From positions 1 through 31,800 of the forward strand of contig CAZXXS010000050.1 in NCBI GenBank assembly GCA_964644845.1: 31,800 nt of DNA, in the 5' to 3' direction. Positions 1-8,145 of the stretch are shown piece after piece (the first letter of the stretch is position 1; every line of letters begins with the position of its first letter). The notes under the pieces were generated by a model. It ran no database searches, was not told where the DNA came from, and was given only the letters and a program-made list of their open reading frames with translations. The translations under genes and the position numbers were made by a program. This DNA is from Geothermovivens sp964644845 (GTDB lineage Bacteria; Zhuqueibacterota; Zhuqueibacteria; Oleimicrobiales; Geothermoviventaceae).

Positions 1-1447
1 TCTGAACTGCGTTTCCGGACTCATCTTCCAGGTAAACGTCCTCAAGACCCGTGTTCTCCGGCAAATCCACGAGAAGCGAAACCACCTCTGTACGCGGCAC
101 CGGAAGCGGGTTGAATACCGTTAGAACGGAATCTTCCGGGCTCAGATTCGACGTGTCGATCGCCTTTTGCACAGCCCCCATCCCTCGTCGCATCACGCCT
201 TCGGAAATGATGCGGCACTGATCGTAGCGGTAGATCATGTCCTTTTCCATCTGGTCCACCCCCGCACCACAAACCGTGTCGTGAGGATGGTTTTTCAAAA
301 GGTACCGCCAGGCCAGGTCCAGCGCCGTCTTCGGGTACTCGGCCCCAACCAACCAGCCGAGAGCAGCAAATGGTTCAGCCCAACGCTGAAGAGCCATTTC
401 AGTCAGGAAATTCTTGCGCTTTGTGTGCGCACGACTCGAGAGAACGTCGCCCATGAGGTGGGTCCATTTTCCCGTGGCGCCAGGATCCCGGCTTTCGCCT
501 TTGATGACCTGTGGGTTCCGCACTTCTGAAGCCATTTCCCGCATGAAACGCTCCAGCGTGCTCGGAAAAATCTCGTGTCCCCACTCTGAGACAATCTTCT
601 GGCACTCCTTGATGAGCCGGGGTTCATCGGGATCGGGACTCGACGTGTCAAATCCCATCATCAGGGCGATGTGTCGCGTTGTGAAATGCTGTGTCTCGTC
701 GTCAATGAGCTTCTTCAGCTGTTTCGGCAGGACGTCCAGGTTCCACTGCTTTGCCTCAGGATCCAGCACGTAGTAGTGCGCGTGCGGGTGTCGATCCGTG
801 GCCAGGCGGAACGGCGAGGCATCTCGGCGCCAGTCGTACCACCATTCGTCCCTGCTCATTCCGTAACGAACCATCCTGTAGACGTAGAAGTAGTAGCTGA
901 ACCTGGACAGGGCACCGAACCGGCAGCCGAGCACCTGTGAGCCGTCGGGTGCTTCCATGATGAATTCGGACTTCGGTGTGTTGATCCCACGGTAAAAGAT
1001 GATCGTGTCGATGCCGAAACCGCGGTAAATCTGGGGCATCTGACTGGTCTGACCGTAGGAAAATGGTGTGTAACCGATCTTGCTCACCGGTCCGTACTTT
1101 TGGGTCACCCGGTGACCAATGACGAGATTCCTCACCAGCGACTCGCCGTTGATGATGTACTCCTCCGGAAGCGTGTACCACGGACCGATGATCAACTTCC
1201 CTTCGCGGACCACCTTTTTGACGCGTTCCTCGTTTTCCGGGCGAAGTTCCAAGTAGTCCTCGACCGGAATCACCTGCGAGTCAAGGAGGAACGGTGGAAA
1301 CTCTGGGTCACGTTCGTACAGTTCGAGCAAGTTATCGAAAAAATCCACGAGCAGCAGACGCGTTTCCTGAAACGGATACACCCACTCTCGGTCCCAGTGC
1401 GTGTTCGAAATGACGTGCAACTTCAGTCCCGAACCAGCTCCGGCCAT
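1..1447 (-). CDS. GH38 family alpha-mannosidase-like protein (3' end beyond window)
   Basis: This is the N-terminal 482 residues of a glycoside hydrolase family 38 protein; the reading frame is open to the window edge, so the gene is partial. It starts at ATG 1447 with AGGAGG at 1457-1462, nine bases upstream. There is no signal peptide, so it is probably cytoplasmic. The family N-terminus HVISNTHWDREW supplies the expected zinc ligands H17 and D19. HPHDTVCG (H387-D390) matches the second metal/active-site block. GPWYTLPEE and the QMPQIYRGFGID stretch also fit the family. Oddly, the block that normally reads PDSFG or DPFGH, whose Asp is nucleophile and zinc ligand, reads GYTPFSYGQ here, with Phe129 at the Asp position. 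Family membership is firm. Alpha-mannosidase activity is not, since this may be a divergent or non-catalytic subgroup. The nearest upstream gene is the exported propeller protein, 204 bp away. Confidence 0.9.
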   Translation of the reverse strand, partial: MAGAGSGLKLHVISNTHWDREWVYPFQETRLLLVDFFDNLLELYERDPEFPPFLLDSQVIPVEDYLELRPENEERVKKVVREGKLIIGPWYTLPEEYIINGESLVRNLVIGHRVTQKYGPVSKIGYTPFSYGQTSQMPQIYRGFGIDTIIFYRGINTPKSEFIMEAPDGSQVLGCRFGALSRFSYYFYVYRMVRYGMSRDEWWYDWRRDASPFRLATDRHPHAHYYVLDPEAKQWNLDVLPKQLKKLIDDETQHFTTRHIALMMGFDTSSPDPDEPRLIKECQKIVSEWGHEIFPSTLERFMREMASEVRNPQVIKGESRDPGATGKWTHLMGDVLSSRAHTKRKNFLTEMALQRWAEPFAALGWLVGAEYPKTALDLAWRYLLKNHPHDTVCGAGVDQMEKDMIYRYDQCRIISEGVMRRGMGAVQKAIDTSNLSPEDSVLTVFNPLPVPRTEVVSLLVDLPENTGLEDVYLEDESGNAVQ

Positions 1448-1456
1448 GCTCCAAAT

Positions 1457-1462
1457 CCTCCT
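1457..1462 (-). promoter_or_regulatory. Ribosome binding site deciding the GH38 start
   Basis: AGGAGG on the minus strand, nine bases before ATG 1447. It fixes the start of a gene that runs off the left edge. Confidence 0.8.
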
Positions 1463-1651
1463 GTAGACAAACCCGCTGTTTCTGTCCGACCCAAAAGCCT
1501 TCGCTGCCTTTCTCGTCGAGGTCCCACCCCCCGCCGCACTGCTCGCGAGCCGCTTTACACTCCTGCCAGAAAGGCGCCTGCCAGCGGCTGAAGCGGTTTA
1601 GCCTCGACTCAAAATCCCCTGCCACCTGTCTCTGCGTCGCCACGCAGTCCC

Positions 1652-3160
1652 TTAGTCGCTGAACCAGAAAGAAAACAGATCTGCGTCGCGGAGCACGAAA
1701 CGCAAGCGAACGGGTGTCCCGGCCAGCTTGCTGAGGTCTCCCGTTTGCCATTTCACCTCAGCCTTCAGCCAGTTCCCGTTGATCGGCGAGCATTCCCCAA
1801 GCGAAAAGCGTGAGACCGGTGCACCTGACGTGTCCAGCAACGCCACACGCAAGTGCCCACCCGCGCTGGTTCGCACGTTTACAAATAGCCGCTTCCCACG
1901 GTAGATGATCGGTGGCGTGGTGAACTCGCCCGGCTCGATTCCCGCCTGCACCGACACAAACCCATCCCTGCGCAGAACCGCCCTTGTGATTGTGCCCGTG
2001 TAGCGATCTGCCTTAAGATCGTAGTCGCCATGTGTGTAGGCAGCTGTGGCGTAGTACAACCACACCTCTCTGTCACGCAGCACAAGCCCGGTTACCATGT
2101 AGGCGTAGCCGCGGTCCCACACGCCTGCCTCACCCAAGTAGATGAACGGCCTTCGGTCCGGTCGGGCCCAGTGAATTCCGTCACGGCTGAAAGCGAACTG
2201 GATGTCCAGCGGTCCATCGTTTCCAGCTCGAACAAAGGGGCGTCCCAGTCTCTTCGCTGTTTCACGCCGGTAGTGGTAGTACGCGGACGGGAACATCAGG
2301 TAGACGCTCTCCGCATCCGGTACCGTCGTCACGGCATTCGTGTAGAAGTCCATTCCCCGGAACAGGTCCGGGTCCAACCAGCGGTTATCCTCCTCGTCGT
2401 AGCTGAGTACAACCTCCTCTTTCCCCCAGTGAAGAAAATCGTCGAACTCCAGTCTTCCGACCTTCCGCTTCAAATCCCAAACGCGAACGTATGCCACGTA
2501 GCGGCCAATTCTCGGATCGTAGAAGCAAACGTTTCCCGTGTCGCTGGAGCGGAAGACCGGCTTGTCACTTAAGAAGCGGAAGTGGATTCCGTCTGCCGAC
2601 GCCGCCACGTACGTGGCTGACCTCTTGGCGCCTTCCTCTCGGTAAGTGCACACCAATTTGTACCGCTCCTCCGTCGGTACCCCAGGACGCGTGTCGACAA
2701 AGACGGCCCCCGGTTCGAAGCGCGACGGCTTGAGCGGGAACACGATGTTCGTGTGTCTGTGTTTGCCAAACGGTACAGCTCCCAGGTCTGGCTTTTCCCA
2801 GTGCACACCGTCTTTCGAGGTGGCCAGACACAGCCAGCGCGTGCCGTCGGAAGCGATCACGTCGTAGTACATCTTCAGGATACCATGGTCCTCGATGATC
2901 GTGTTGTACGCGCCGATCCTGTGACTTTCCCAAGGTCGATCCGCCACGATGCACCGCTCGTGCGTCTGAACCGGGTGGTGAACCACCAGCTTCACGTTCC
3001 GGGCATCCTGCAACCAGAAGCCGTCGCCAAACAGCTGCTTTTTGGTGCTGATCGTGTACACGCGTGCCGTTTGGGCTACAGTCCCTGGAACCGCAGCCGT
3101 GTACAGCGCCAACGCAACGAAGCCCGCCAAAGCCGCTCTCGCGGCGGGTTTGCACGCCAT
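1652..3160 (-). CDS. Exported five-bladed beta-propeller protein, GH32/GH43/GH130-like
   Basis: This 502-residue protein has a Sec signal peptide, a hydrophobic run at about residues 8-29 ending near TVAQ. I chose ATG 3160 because AGGAGG lies six bases upstream (3167-3172); a start eight codons earlier lacks this. The body has the repeated pattern of glycosidase-type propellers: SKDGVHWEKPDLG near residue 110, SADGIHFRF near 190 and FSRDGIHWARPDRRP near 335, all sialidase/GH32/GH43-style bladed turns. The C-terminus (WQTGDLSKLAGTPVRLRF, then RDADLFSFWF) is a small beta-sandwich-like tail often seen on large uncharacterised exported propeller proteins. It probably acts on or binds a glycan outside the cytoplasm. 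I cannot identify catalytic acids or the substrate. It sits between the small lipoprotein gene (393 bp away) and the GH38 gene. Confidence 0.85.
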   Translation of the reverse strand: MACKPAARAALAGFVALALYTAAVPGTVAQTARVYTISTKKQLFGDGFWLQDARNVKLVVHHPVQTHERCIVADRPWESHRIGAYNTIIEDHGILKMYYDVIASDGTRWLCLATSKDGVHWEKPDLGAVPFGKHRHTNIVFPLKPSRFEPGAVFVDTRPGVPTEERYKLVCTYREEGAKRSATYVAASADGIHFRFLSDKPVFRSSDTGNVCFYDPRIGRYVAYVRVWDLKRKVGRLEFDDFLHWGKEEVVLSYDEEDNRWLDPDLFRGMDFYTNAVTTVPDAESVYLMFPSAYYHYRRETAKRLGRPFVRAGNDGPLDIQFAFSRDGIHWARPDRRPFIYLGEAGVWDRGYAYMVTGLVLRDREVWLYYATAAYTHGDYDLKADRYTGTITRAVLRRDGFVSVQAGIEPGEFTTPPIIYRGKRLFVNVRTSAGGHLRVALLDTSGAPVSRFSLGECSPINGNWLKAEVKWQTGDLSKLAGTPVRLRFVLRDADLFSFWFSD

Positions 3161-3553
3161 CTTTTTCCTCCTGTCACAGTGCAACGTCAGTTATCCTCTT
3201 CCCCCTCGTACAACAGTCTCTTCATCGAAACTGGTAACCCAGAGGACTCGCCTCTGCCCCCGTTTGGAGAACCTCCAGGACAACCACAAACCCGTACTGA
3301 CCTGTCGTGATCGCGTCGGTCGGGCCACAACACCCCGGCCCGCTCCTTCTGCGCGTCCGCACGTGCGGCTACCTGCCCACGCCGAACTGCTTGGACGGTA
3401 ACAGCTTCGACCAAATTCTACCGATCTTTCTCCGCAGTCCCGCCTCGTTCTGTCCCCAGTAGAGGGCGGTGCCCTGCCCCCCGAACCTCTGGCACGTCAA
3501 CAAATCCCTCCGACAAGTCCAGGAATGCGTATCAGCTTTCACAGCCGTTGCTT
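3161..3553. other. Intergenic region, no gene supported
   Basis: 393 bp between the small lipoprotein and the propeller gene. Minus-strand frames here are short and not protein-like. A TTGACG sequence (minus strand, near 3500) looks like a -35 box but has no credible -10 at 16-18 bp. A small AGGGC-GGT-GCCCT hairpin lies at 3463-3475. The only clear element is the propeller gene's ribosome binding site at 3167-3172. Confidence 0.6.
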
Positions 3554-3961
3554 TCACTGGACCTTGACAACGATCGTGGCTGCGGGACCCTTGGCCTGCC
3601 CTACCTGAATGATGTTTCCATCCTTGTCCCGGATCGTTATGTCCAGATGGTAGTCCTGAGCGGGAGCGTCGTACGGAACCGGGAATTCGTACGTCCACAC
3701 ACCGTCACCAGCCTTTTCATCCCCCATGCGGCCCTCATCGTTGAGCCGCACCGTGTATTCCGGGTACTCACGAACCACGGCAACCACGGAGCCTACTTTC
3801 TTTTTGGCACCGGAGAGAATCACGACCAGCTTGCCTTTCTGTCCCGGGCTGAGCACAGATGGCTCCGCCTTTGCACCAACCAGTTTCACTGTCGAACTGC
3901 AGCCAGCCAGAAAAACCAGTGCCGTTGCTGCCACAAGCGAAGCAAGTGCCAGCTTCCTCAT
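3554..3961 (-). CDS. Small lipoprotein with Ig-like/beta-sandwich domain
   Basis: A 135-residue lipoprotein. The signal peptide MRKLALASLVAATALVFLAG ends at lipobox Cys21 (LAGC), so it should be lipid-anchored after signal peptidase II cleavage. The mature part, about 110 residues, looks like one immunoglobulin-like beta-sandwich: alternating polar and hydrophobic strands, MGDEKAGDGVWTYEF, and an ITIRDKDGN turn of the kind found in choice-of-anchor or Big-type domains. AGGAGG at 3969-3974 lies seven bases before ATG 3961 and fixes the start. It follows the GH67-like gene by 27 bp and is probably co-transcribed with it. A role in surface glycan or partner binding is plausible from context, but no specific family was recognised. 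Confidence 0.85.
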   Translation of the reverse strand: MRKLALASLVAATALVFLAGCSSTVKLVGAKAEPSVLSPGQKGKLVVILSGAKKKVGSVVAVVREYPEYTVRLNDEGRMGDEKAGDGVWTYEFPVPYDAPAQDYHLDITIRDKDGNIIQVGQAKGPAATIVVKVQ

Positions 3962-3988
3962 TCTTCTGCCTCCTTTTTTCCGTCTCGC

Positions 3989-6424
3989 TCAGTTGGGTCT
4001 CTTCCTGCGCTTGACTGCCACGACATCAAAGTCGTAGACATCCACGCCCGGGGCGGGGTCTTCGACGTACACCGAAACCCCTTCCCTGTCGTTTCCCGGA
4101 ACAAGAACAACAACACCTCTGCCTCTGCGAAGTCGAATCGCCAGTTCTTCGTTGCGTGGGTCGTAGGTACCCCTGGCCGCAAACTCGGCCTGCACAGGGT
4201 GTTCCCAAAGGAAGTGCTCCACCCGAACCGTGTCCCCCACGAAGGTGAAGAGGTCCGCGCCGTCGACAGTGCCTTTCCAGTGGTAGAGCACACGCACCTT
4301 CTTGGCATCTGCCAGTAGCGCCGCGTTGCGCTCGCGCTCACGTGCAAACCGTGCCCGAATCTCGGCGTCGCCCGGCCAAGCACGTAGCGAATCTTTCAGA
4401 GCGGCCAGGTCTTGTACAGCTGCCTTACTCAACGAGAGAAGAATTTCCAGGGCCCGTACGTCAAAGTCGCCGAAATACCGCTTGTAGAACCGGAGCTCGT
4501 GGCTCAGCGCGGCGTTCGCCTTCGCGAGGGCCTTGCGGTCCTCGGCAGTGCCGGTTTCTTTGTAACGGAAGTAGCGCAGAATGTCCGCCACGTAGGCCCG
4601 ATTCAGCCGTAGGAACACCAGTTCCCGGCGAAGATCAAGATCCAGTCGATCCCTCCGCGCGCTGTCCGGAATTGCCCCAGCTACCCGTTGGAATGCGACC
4701 AGCATGCTGTCCGCCGTTTCGAGGCCACGGTCGAGGTCCCGCAACGTTTCGTCTCCCCACGGTTTCGCCAGAAGGTAGAGCAACCTTAAGAAACGGTCAT
4801 GTCCTTTCCCGTGGTCAAAAAGCGGCCGCCCTCCGAACACGAAGGAACGAACCCTCAGGTGAGGAATTGGATTCCACTCGGACAATGCCCAGGGACGGAC
4901 GTACAGGCCGTCACGAATGGCCTCCGCGGACTGTCGGAATACACGCTCCAGAACCGGCGCAGCCGAATCACCGTACACGCGGCGCAGCCAGCGGAGCAGC
5001 AACTCCGACACGTTTCGATTTGGCTCCCAGGCGAGACGCGCAAACACGTAGCTCACGGCTTCCTGCCCGGGCCCACCTTCGGTAACAGATGCAAGTACCC
5101 CGCGCGCACCTCTCCCTACAGCGTACTCCAGTCCGGCTCCGTACCAAAAGCCGGGAAAATCGAGCAGCAAACCCGCACCCTGCGCCGCGCTCCCGAGCTC
5201 CGCCTGGGCCAAAGTGGTGTGCGGGGTGACACCAAAGGTCGGATTGAAGGGTTCCCAGTAGTACCACTGGTCCGTCTTTGTCACCTTGATGGCAACCAAG
5301 AGGTTGCGTGTTGGCATTCCCGTAAAAGTTCGCCGGTAGACCTCCGGTACGCTGTGCTGTTCCCAGCTGTTCGTGACCCAGGTCCGGTGCAGGTAGAGTT
5401 TTCCGAATTCCTCCACCGCCACACGGTACACGGTCCAGAGGAACCGTCGGTAGCGTTCCTCGATCCTTGGGTCTGGCGAATCTGCAGGCGCGTGAATCAG
5501 GTCCATGTGCCTGAAATCGAAGTAGGGCAAAACTTCGCCAATCCGCGTGGAGACCCCGTCCAGATAAGGCGCGGCTCTGAGCAGCCGACGGTACTTTTCC
5601 GCAAGGGCCTTCCAAACCGTGTCCTCCTTTACCGACAGTGGTCCCGCGTGTCCGCCCACGAGCTCCGGTAGGTAGATGAATTCGTCCCCCGCCAAAAACA
5701 CCTTCAGGTGGAAAGCGTGCGCCATTTGCACCGCTGCCGACAGGTAGGTCCTGTAGGCCGCGCTTCGGGCAGCGTAACGGGGATCACGCCAGGGTACAAA
5801 GTCCTCCGTCGCATGCACCCGCAAGATGTTGTAGCCGTAGCGCAATGCTTTCACCAGCGTTTTTTTCCACCGGCGGCGAAAAGCCTCAACACTGGCGCTG
5901 TCCGTTGGCGGCCCTGCAAGTGTGCGCGAGACAAGACGACCAACTTCCAGTACCCGGTACTCCAGCGCCGGGGAAAGTACGCAGCTTCCAGTGGGCAAGC
6001 CGTGAGTCGCCCTGACTTCGTCAGCCAGATGAAAAAGCCCGTAGGCGAGCCCGAGCTCGGAACAAGCCTCCAGCGTCACACCGTCGCCCTTGGGGTACCA
6101 GCGGAAGCCTTCTTCACCCAGCTGTTCCCGCGTCGCAACGTCGCCAACAAGCTTGAGCGTAAGCTTCGGTACAACAGGAGGTCGCTCCTGGTCCGAACAC
6201 CGCCTGAGCTCCTGCAAACCGGCGAGCACCACAGGGTCCTGCTTCACCTGCTCGGGTAGCACCCCCGCGTTCAGTGCAGCTCCGTACGAGAGGGCCAGGA
6301 GGCCGATGCACAGAACAACCAAACGGGTGAACCGGTCTACCCAAGGCCAAAAGCAACGCTGCAAAGTCTTCACTTGCCTGTCCACACTCCTGATCTCTCC
6401 AAAGACGAAACGTCGCACCCGCAC
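3989..6424 (-). CDS. Exported glycoside hydrolase, GH67 (alpha-glucuronidase)-like
   Basis: A large protein of up to 811 residues with one hydrophobic export segment (about residues 33-53, LVVLCIGLLALSYGAA). The next region holds a GH20b/GH67-type N-terminal alpha/beta domain with GVTLEACSELGLAYGLFHLA. A TIM-barrel-like part follows. VTKTDQWYYWEPFNPTFG, YGAGLEYAVGRGARG and FARLAWEPNRNVSELLLRWL resemble GH67 enzymes, which remove glucuronic acid side chains from xylan. A helical C-terminal region and a short beta tail (HWKGTVDGADLFTF) follow. I could not place the catalytic carboxylates by eye, so the activity is inferred. The start is uncertain: the longest frame opens with GTG 6424, but GTG 6385 (GGAGA about nine bases upstream) or GTG 6373 would give a more normal signal peptide. 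It ends 27 bp before the small lipoprotein gene. Confidence 0.75.
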   Translation of the reverse strand: MRVRRFVFGEIRSVDRQVKTLQRCFWPWVDRFTRLVVLCIGLLALSYGAALNAGVLPEQVKQDPVVLAGLQELRRCSDQERPPVVPKLTLKLVGDVATREQLGEEGFRWYPKGDGVTLEACSELGLAYGLFHLADEVRATHGLPTGSCVLSPALEYRVLEVGRLVSRTLAGPPTDSASVEAFRRRWKKTLVKALRYGYNILRVHATEDFVPWRDPRYAARSAAYRTYLSAAVQMAHAFHLKVFLAGDEFIYLPELVGGHAGPLSVKEDTVWKALAEKYRRLLRAAPYLDGVSTRIGEVLPYFDFRHMDLIHAPADSPDPRIEERYRRFLWTVYRVAVEEFGKLYLHRTWVTNSWEQHSVPEVYRRTFTGMPTRNLLVAIKVTKTDQWYYWEPFNPTFGVTPHTTLAQAELGSAAQGAGLLLDFPGFWYGAGLEYAVGRGARGVLASVTEGGPGQEAVSYVFARLAWEPNRNVSELLLRWLRRVYGDSAAPVLERVFRQSAEAIRDGLYVRPWALSEWNPIPHLRVRSFVFGGRPLFDHGKGHDRFLRLLYLLAKPWGDETLRDLDRGLETADSMLVAFQRVAGAIPDSARRDRLDLDLRRELVFLRLNRAYVADILRYFRYKETGTAEDRKALAKANAALSHELRFYKRYFGDFDVRALEILLSLSKAAVQDLAALKDSLRAWPGDAEIRARFARERERNAALLADAKKVRVLYHWKGTVDGADLFTFVGDTVRVEHFLWEHPVQAEFAARGTYDPRNEELAIRLRRGRGVVVLVPGNDREGVSVYVEDPAPGVDVYDFDVVAVKRRKRPN

Positions 6425-6762
6425 GCATGAGTCCGTCTACCCGGTCGCTTCAACTTACCCAGGGTCGTCCGGGAAGATCCTGTCCCTTCGTTCTGCACAC
6501 TCTCCGCACCCTCTAAGCTTTCCAGCTACCTTTCCCGTTACTGCCGATTCGATCCCATCCCGGTGGCGTCACCCTCCTGAATTTCACGCACCAGACCCTG
6601 CTCCCAGAATTCGGTGCCAGGACCACTTGCCCGCGGCTGCTGAACCTCACTCACCACCCTCCCCGCTCATCCCAGACTGTCCACACGGCTCCTCGCAGCC
6701 GTCTTCAACCGGGAGTGTCTCCCCGCCATTCTGCGCCACGGCGTACCCACCACTCTGTGCGT
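6425..6762. other. Intergenic region with a U-less hairpin
   Basis: 338 bp between the DUF3748 gene and the GH67-like gene. No frame looks coding, and no -35/-10 pair stands out. The only structure is a perfect ACGGCT/AGCCGT hairpin (see 6685-6702). Confidence 0.55.
6685..6702 (-). terminator. Hairpin downstream of DUF3748 gene, no U-tract
   Basis: ACGGCT (6685-6690) and AGCCGT (6697-6702) form a perfect 6-bp stem with a 6-base loop, 60 bp after the stop codon of the gene at 6763-8145. No T-run follows on the minus strand, so it is only a possible terminator or RNA 3'-end stabiliser. Confidence 0.3.
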
Positions 6763-8145
6763 TTAGAGCGTTCCGTCAAACGGGACAACAAAGATCTGCT
6801 GAACACCGTCCACGTTCCGGTTGAATGCGATCAGCCCGCCATCGTGCGACCACACCAGGTTCGAGGGCGTGCCGAGCCCAGGATCAGTCAACGCGCAGCT
6901 CTTCCCAAACGAATCGCCCGCCTGAACCGAGGCTACCACCACCGCATCCCCGCGCACAAAGGCGACCCATTTGCCGCTGGGATCCCACCGTGCTTCTGAC
7001 TGCACGTTTTCCCGACCGTGCGTGAGCTGGACGGGTGGACCACCGTTAGGCGAAATCAAGAAGACCTGCCACACACCCAGCGTATCCCGACTGAGGTAGC
7101 TCAGGCGAGAACCGTCCGGTGCACTCCGAACGTTCCCGCGACAACCGGGGAATGCGGTGTCAGCTGTGTGGGTTAATCGGCGCTGCTTGCAGCCCAGGGG
7201 AGGCGTTGGAAACGTGGTCTCCGTACCTTCCAGAGGCCCTTCCGGCGAGGGTTTCTCGATGTCTTCCGGAATGTCGACTACGAACACCTCGTCAGTGGGC
7301 TCACCCCGCGCGTCGCGCACCTTACCGATGAATCCGCGCGCGCGCTGGAGGGTGCCATCCGGTTTCCGGTACCCCCGCTCACCCACCCAACTGTCCCCAC
7401 TGGCCCTACTGATCTCGTCCGAACCGGGCGTCGGATCCGGTACCACCTTCACCACCAGCACCGAGAACCAAAGACCGTCTCGATTCTCGCCTGCCGGATC
7501 ATGGTCCACACTCACCGGGTGTCCGGCTTTTGCGACCCCGATTGTGCGGAGGTTAAGATCCTTTCCAAGCCGGTCCCCCAAGCGCTTCATGATCTGGTCG
7601 TTGTAGGTGAAACCAATCCACTTCCCGTCGCCACTCCACTCATGCCTGTGTGTGCCGCCACGCAGAGCCCCGGGCGTGAATGGCGGCGTGACATCCCTCG
7701 CGTCGAGCCAGAAAACTCGGCCGGGCTCGCGCTCGTCCACCACCGCACCGGTCCGACGCCAAAACTGGTAGCTCAGCCGCTGCGACGGGTGCAACGGCCC
7801 GTGAATAAAAACCACTTTTGGCTCCATCGGGTGGTAACTGGCGGCACCTACGCCTGGACCGTACTGGTTCGTGTCCGAGGGGCTGTAAAGTGTCACAACC
7901 TCACCCGTTTCCACGTTAACCTTTTCAATCGATCGCGTCACGGCGATGCCGTTCGGGTTCCGCGTGTCGTACACCAGCCACTTGTCGTCCGGCGAGAAGT
8001 TGTCGTTGTTGTCCAGATCGTGATTCACGCGGGTATCGAACGTAATTTGCCGCTCCGGAGGGAGCTGCACCGTCTTCTTTCCACAGCCGCTGGTCAGCGC
8101 CAGAACAACGGCTCCGACCAGCATCCTTTTCCAGCTGGACTTCAT
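6763..8145 (-). CDS. DUF3748 (YidR-like) TolB-type beta-propeller lipoprotein
   Basis: A 460-residue lipoprotein. The signal peptide ends at lipobox Cys21 (LTSGC). After it, RQITFDTRVNHDLDNNDNFS and PDDKWLVYDTR match the opening of DUF3748/YidR proteins. The remainder shows TolB-like WD/PD repeats: WSGDGKWIGF near 165, SAPDGSRLSYLSRDTLGVWQ near 345, WDPSGKWVAFV near 390 and WSHDGGLIAFNRN near 435. Such six-bladed propellers usually bind proteins or ligands in the periplasm; the DUF3748 role is unknown. Its ATG overlaps the stop of the DUF1080 gene by four bases (ATGA), so translation is probably coupled and the two proteins probably work together. GGAAAGGA eight bases upstream serves as the ribosome binding site. 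Confidence 0.85.
   Translation of the reverse strand: MKSSWKRMLVGAVVLALTSGCGKKTVQLPPERQITFDTRVNHDLDNNDNFSPDDKWLVYDTRNPNGIAVTRSIEKVNVETGEVVTLYSPSDTNQYGPGVGAASYHPMEPKVVFIHGPLHPSQRLSYQFWRRTGAVVDEREPGRVFWLDARDVTPPFTPGALRGGTHRHEWSGDGKWIGFTYNDQIMKRLGDRLGKDLNLRTIGVAKAGHPVSVDHDPAGENRDGLWFSVLVVKVVPDPTPGSDEISRASGDSWVGERGYRKPDGTLQRARGFIGKVRDARGEPTDEVFVVDIPEDIEKPSPEGPLEGTETTFPTPPLGCKQRRLTHTADTAFPGCRGNVRSAPDGSRLSYLSRDTLGVWQVFLISPNGGPPVQLTHGRENVQSEARWDPSGKWVAFVRGDAVVVASVQAGDSFGKSCALTDPGLGTPSNLVWSHDGGLIAFNRNVDGVQQIFVVPFDGTL

Noticed and set aside
3490..3510. TTGACG -35 box upstream of the propeller gene
   Set aside because: No acceptable -10 at 16-18 bp, and it lies about 340 bp from the start codon.
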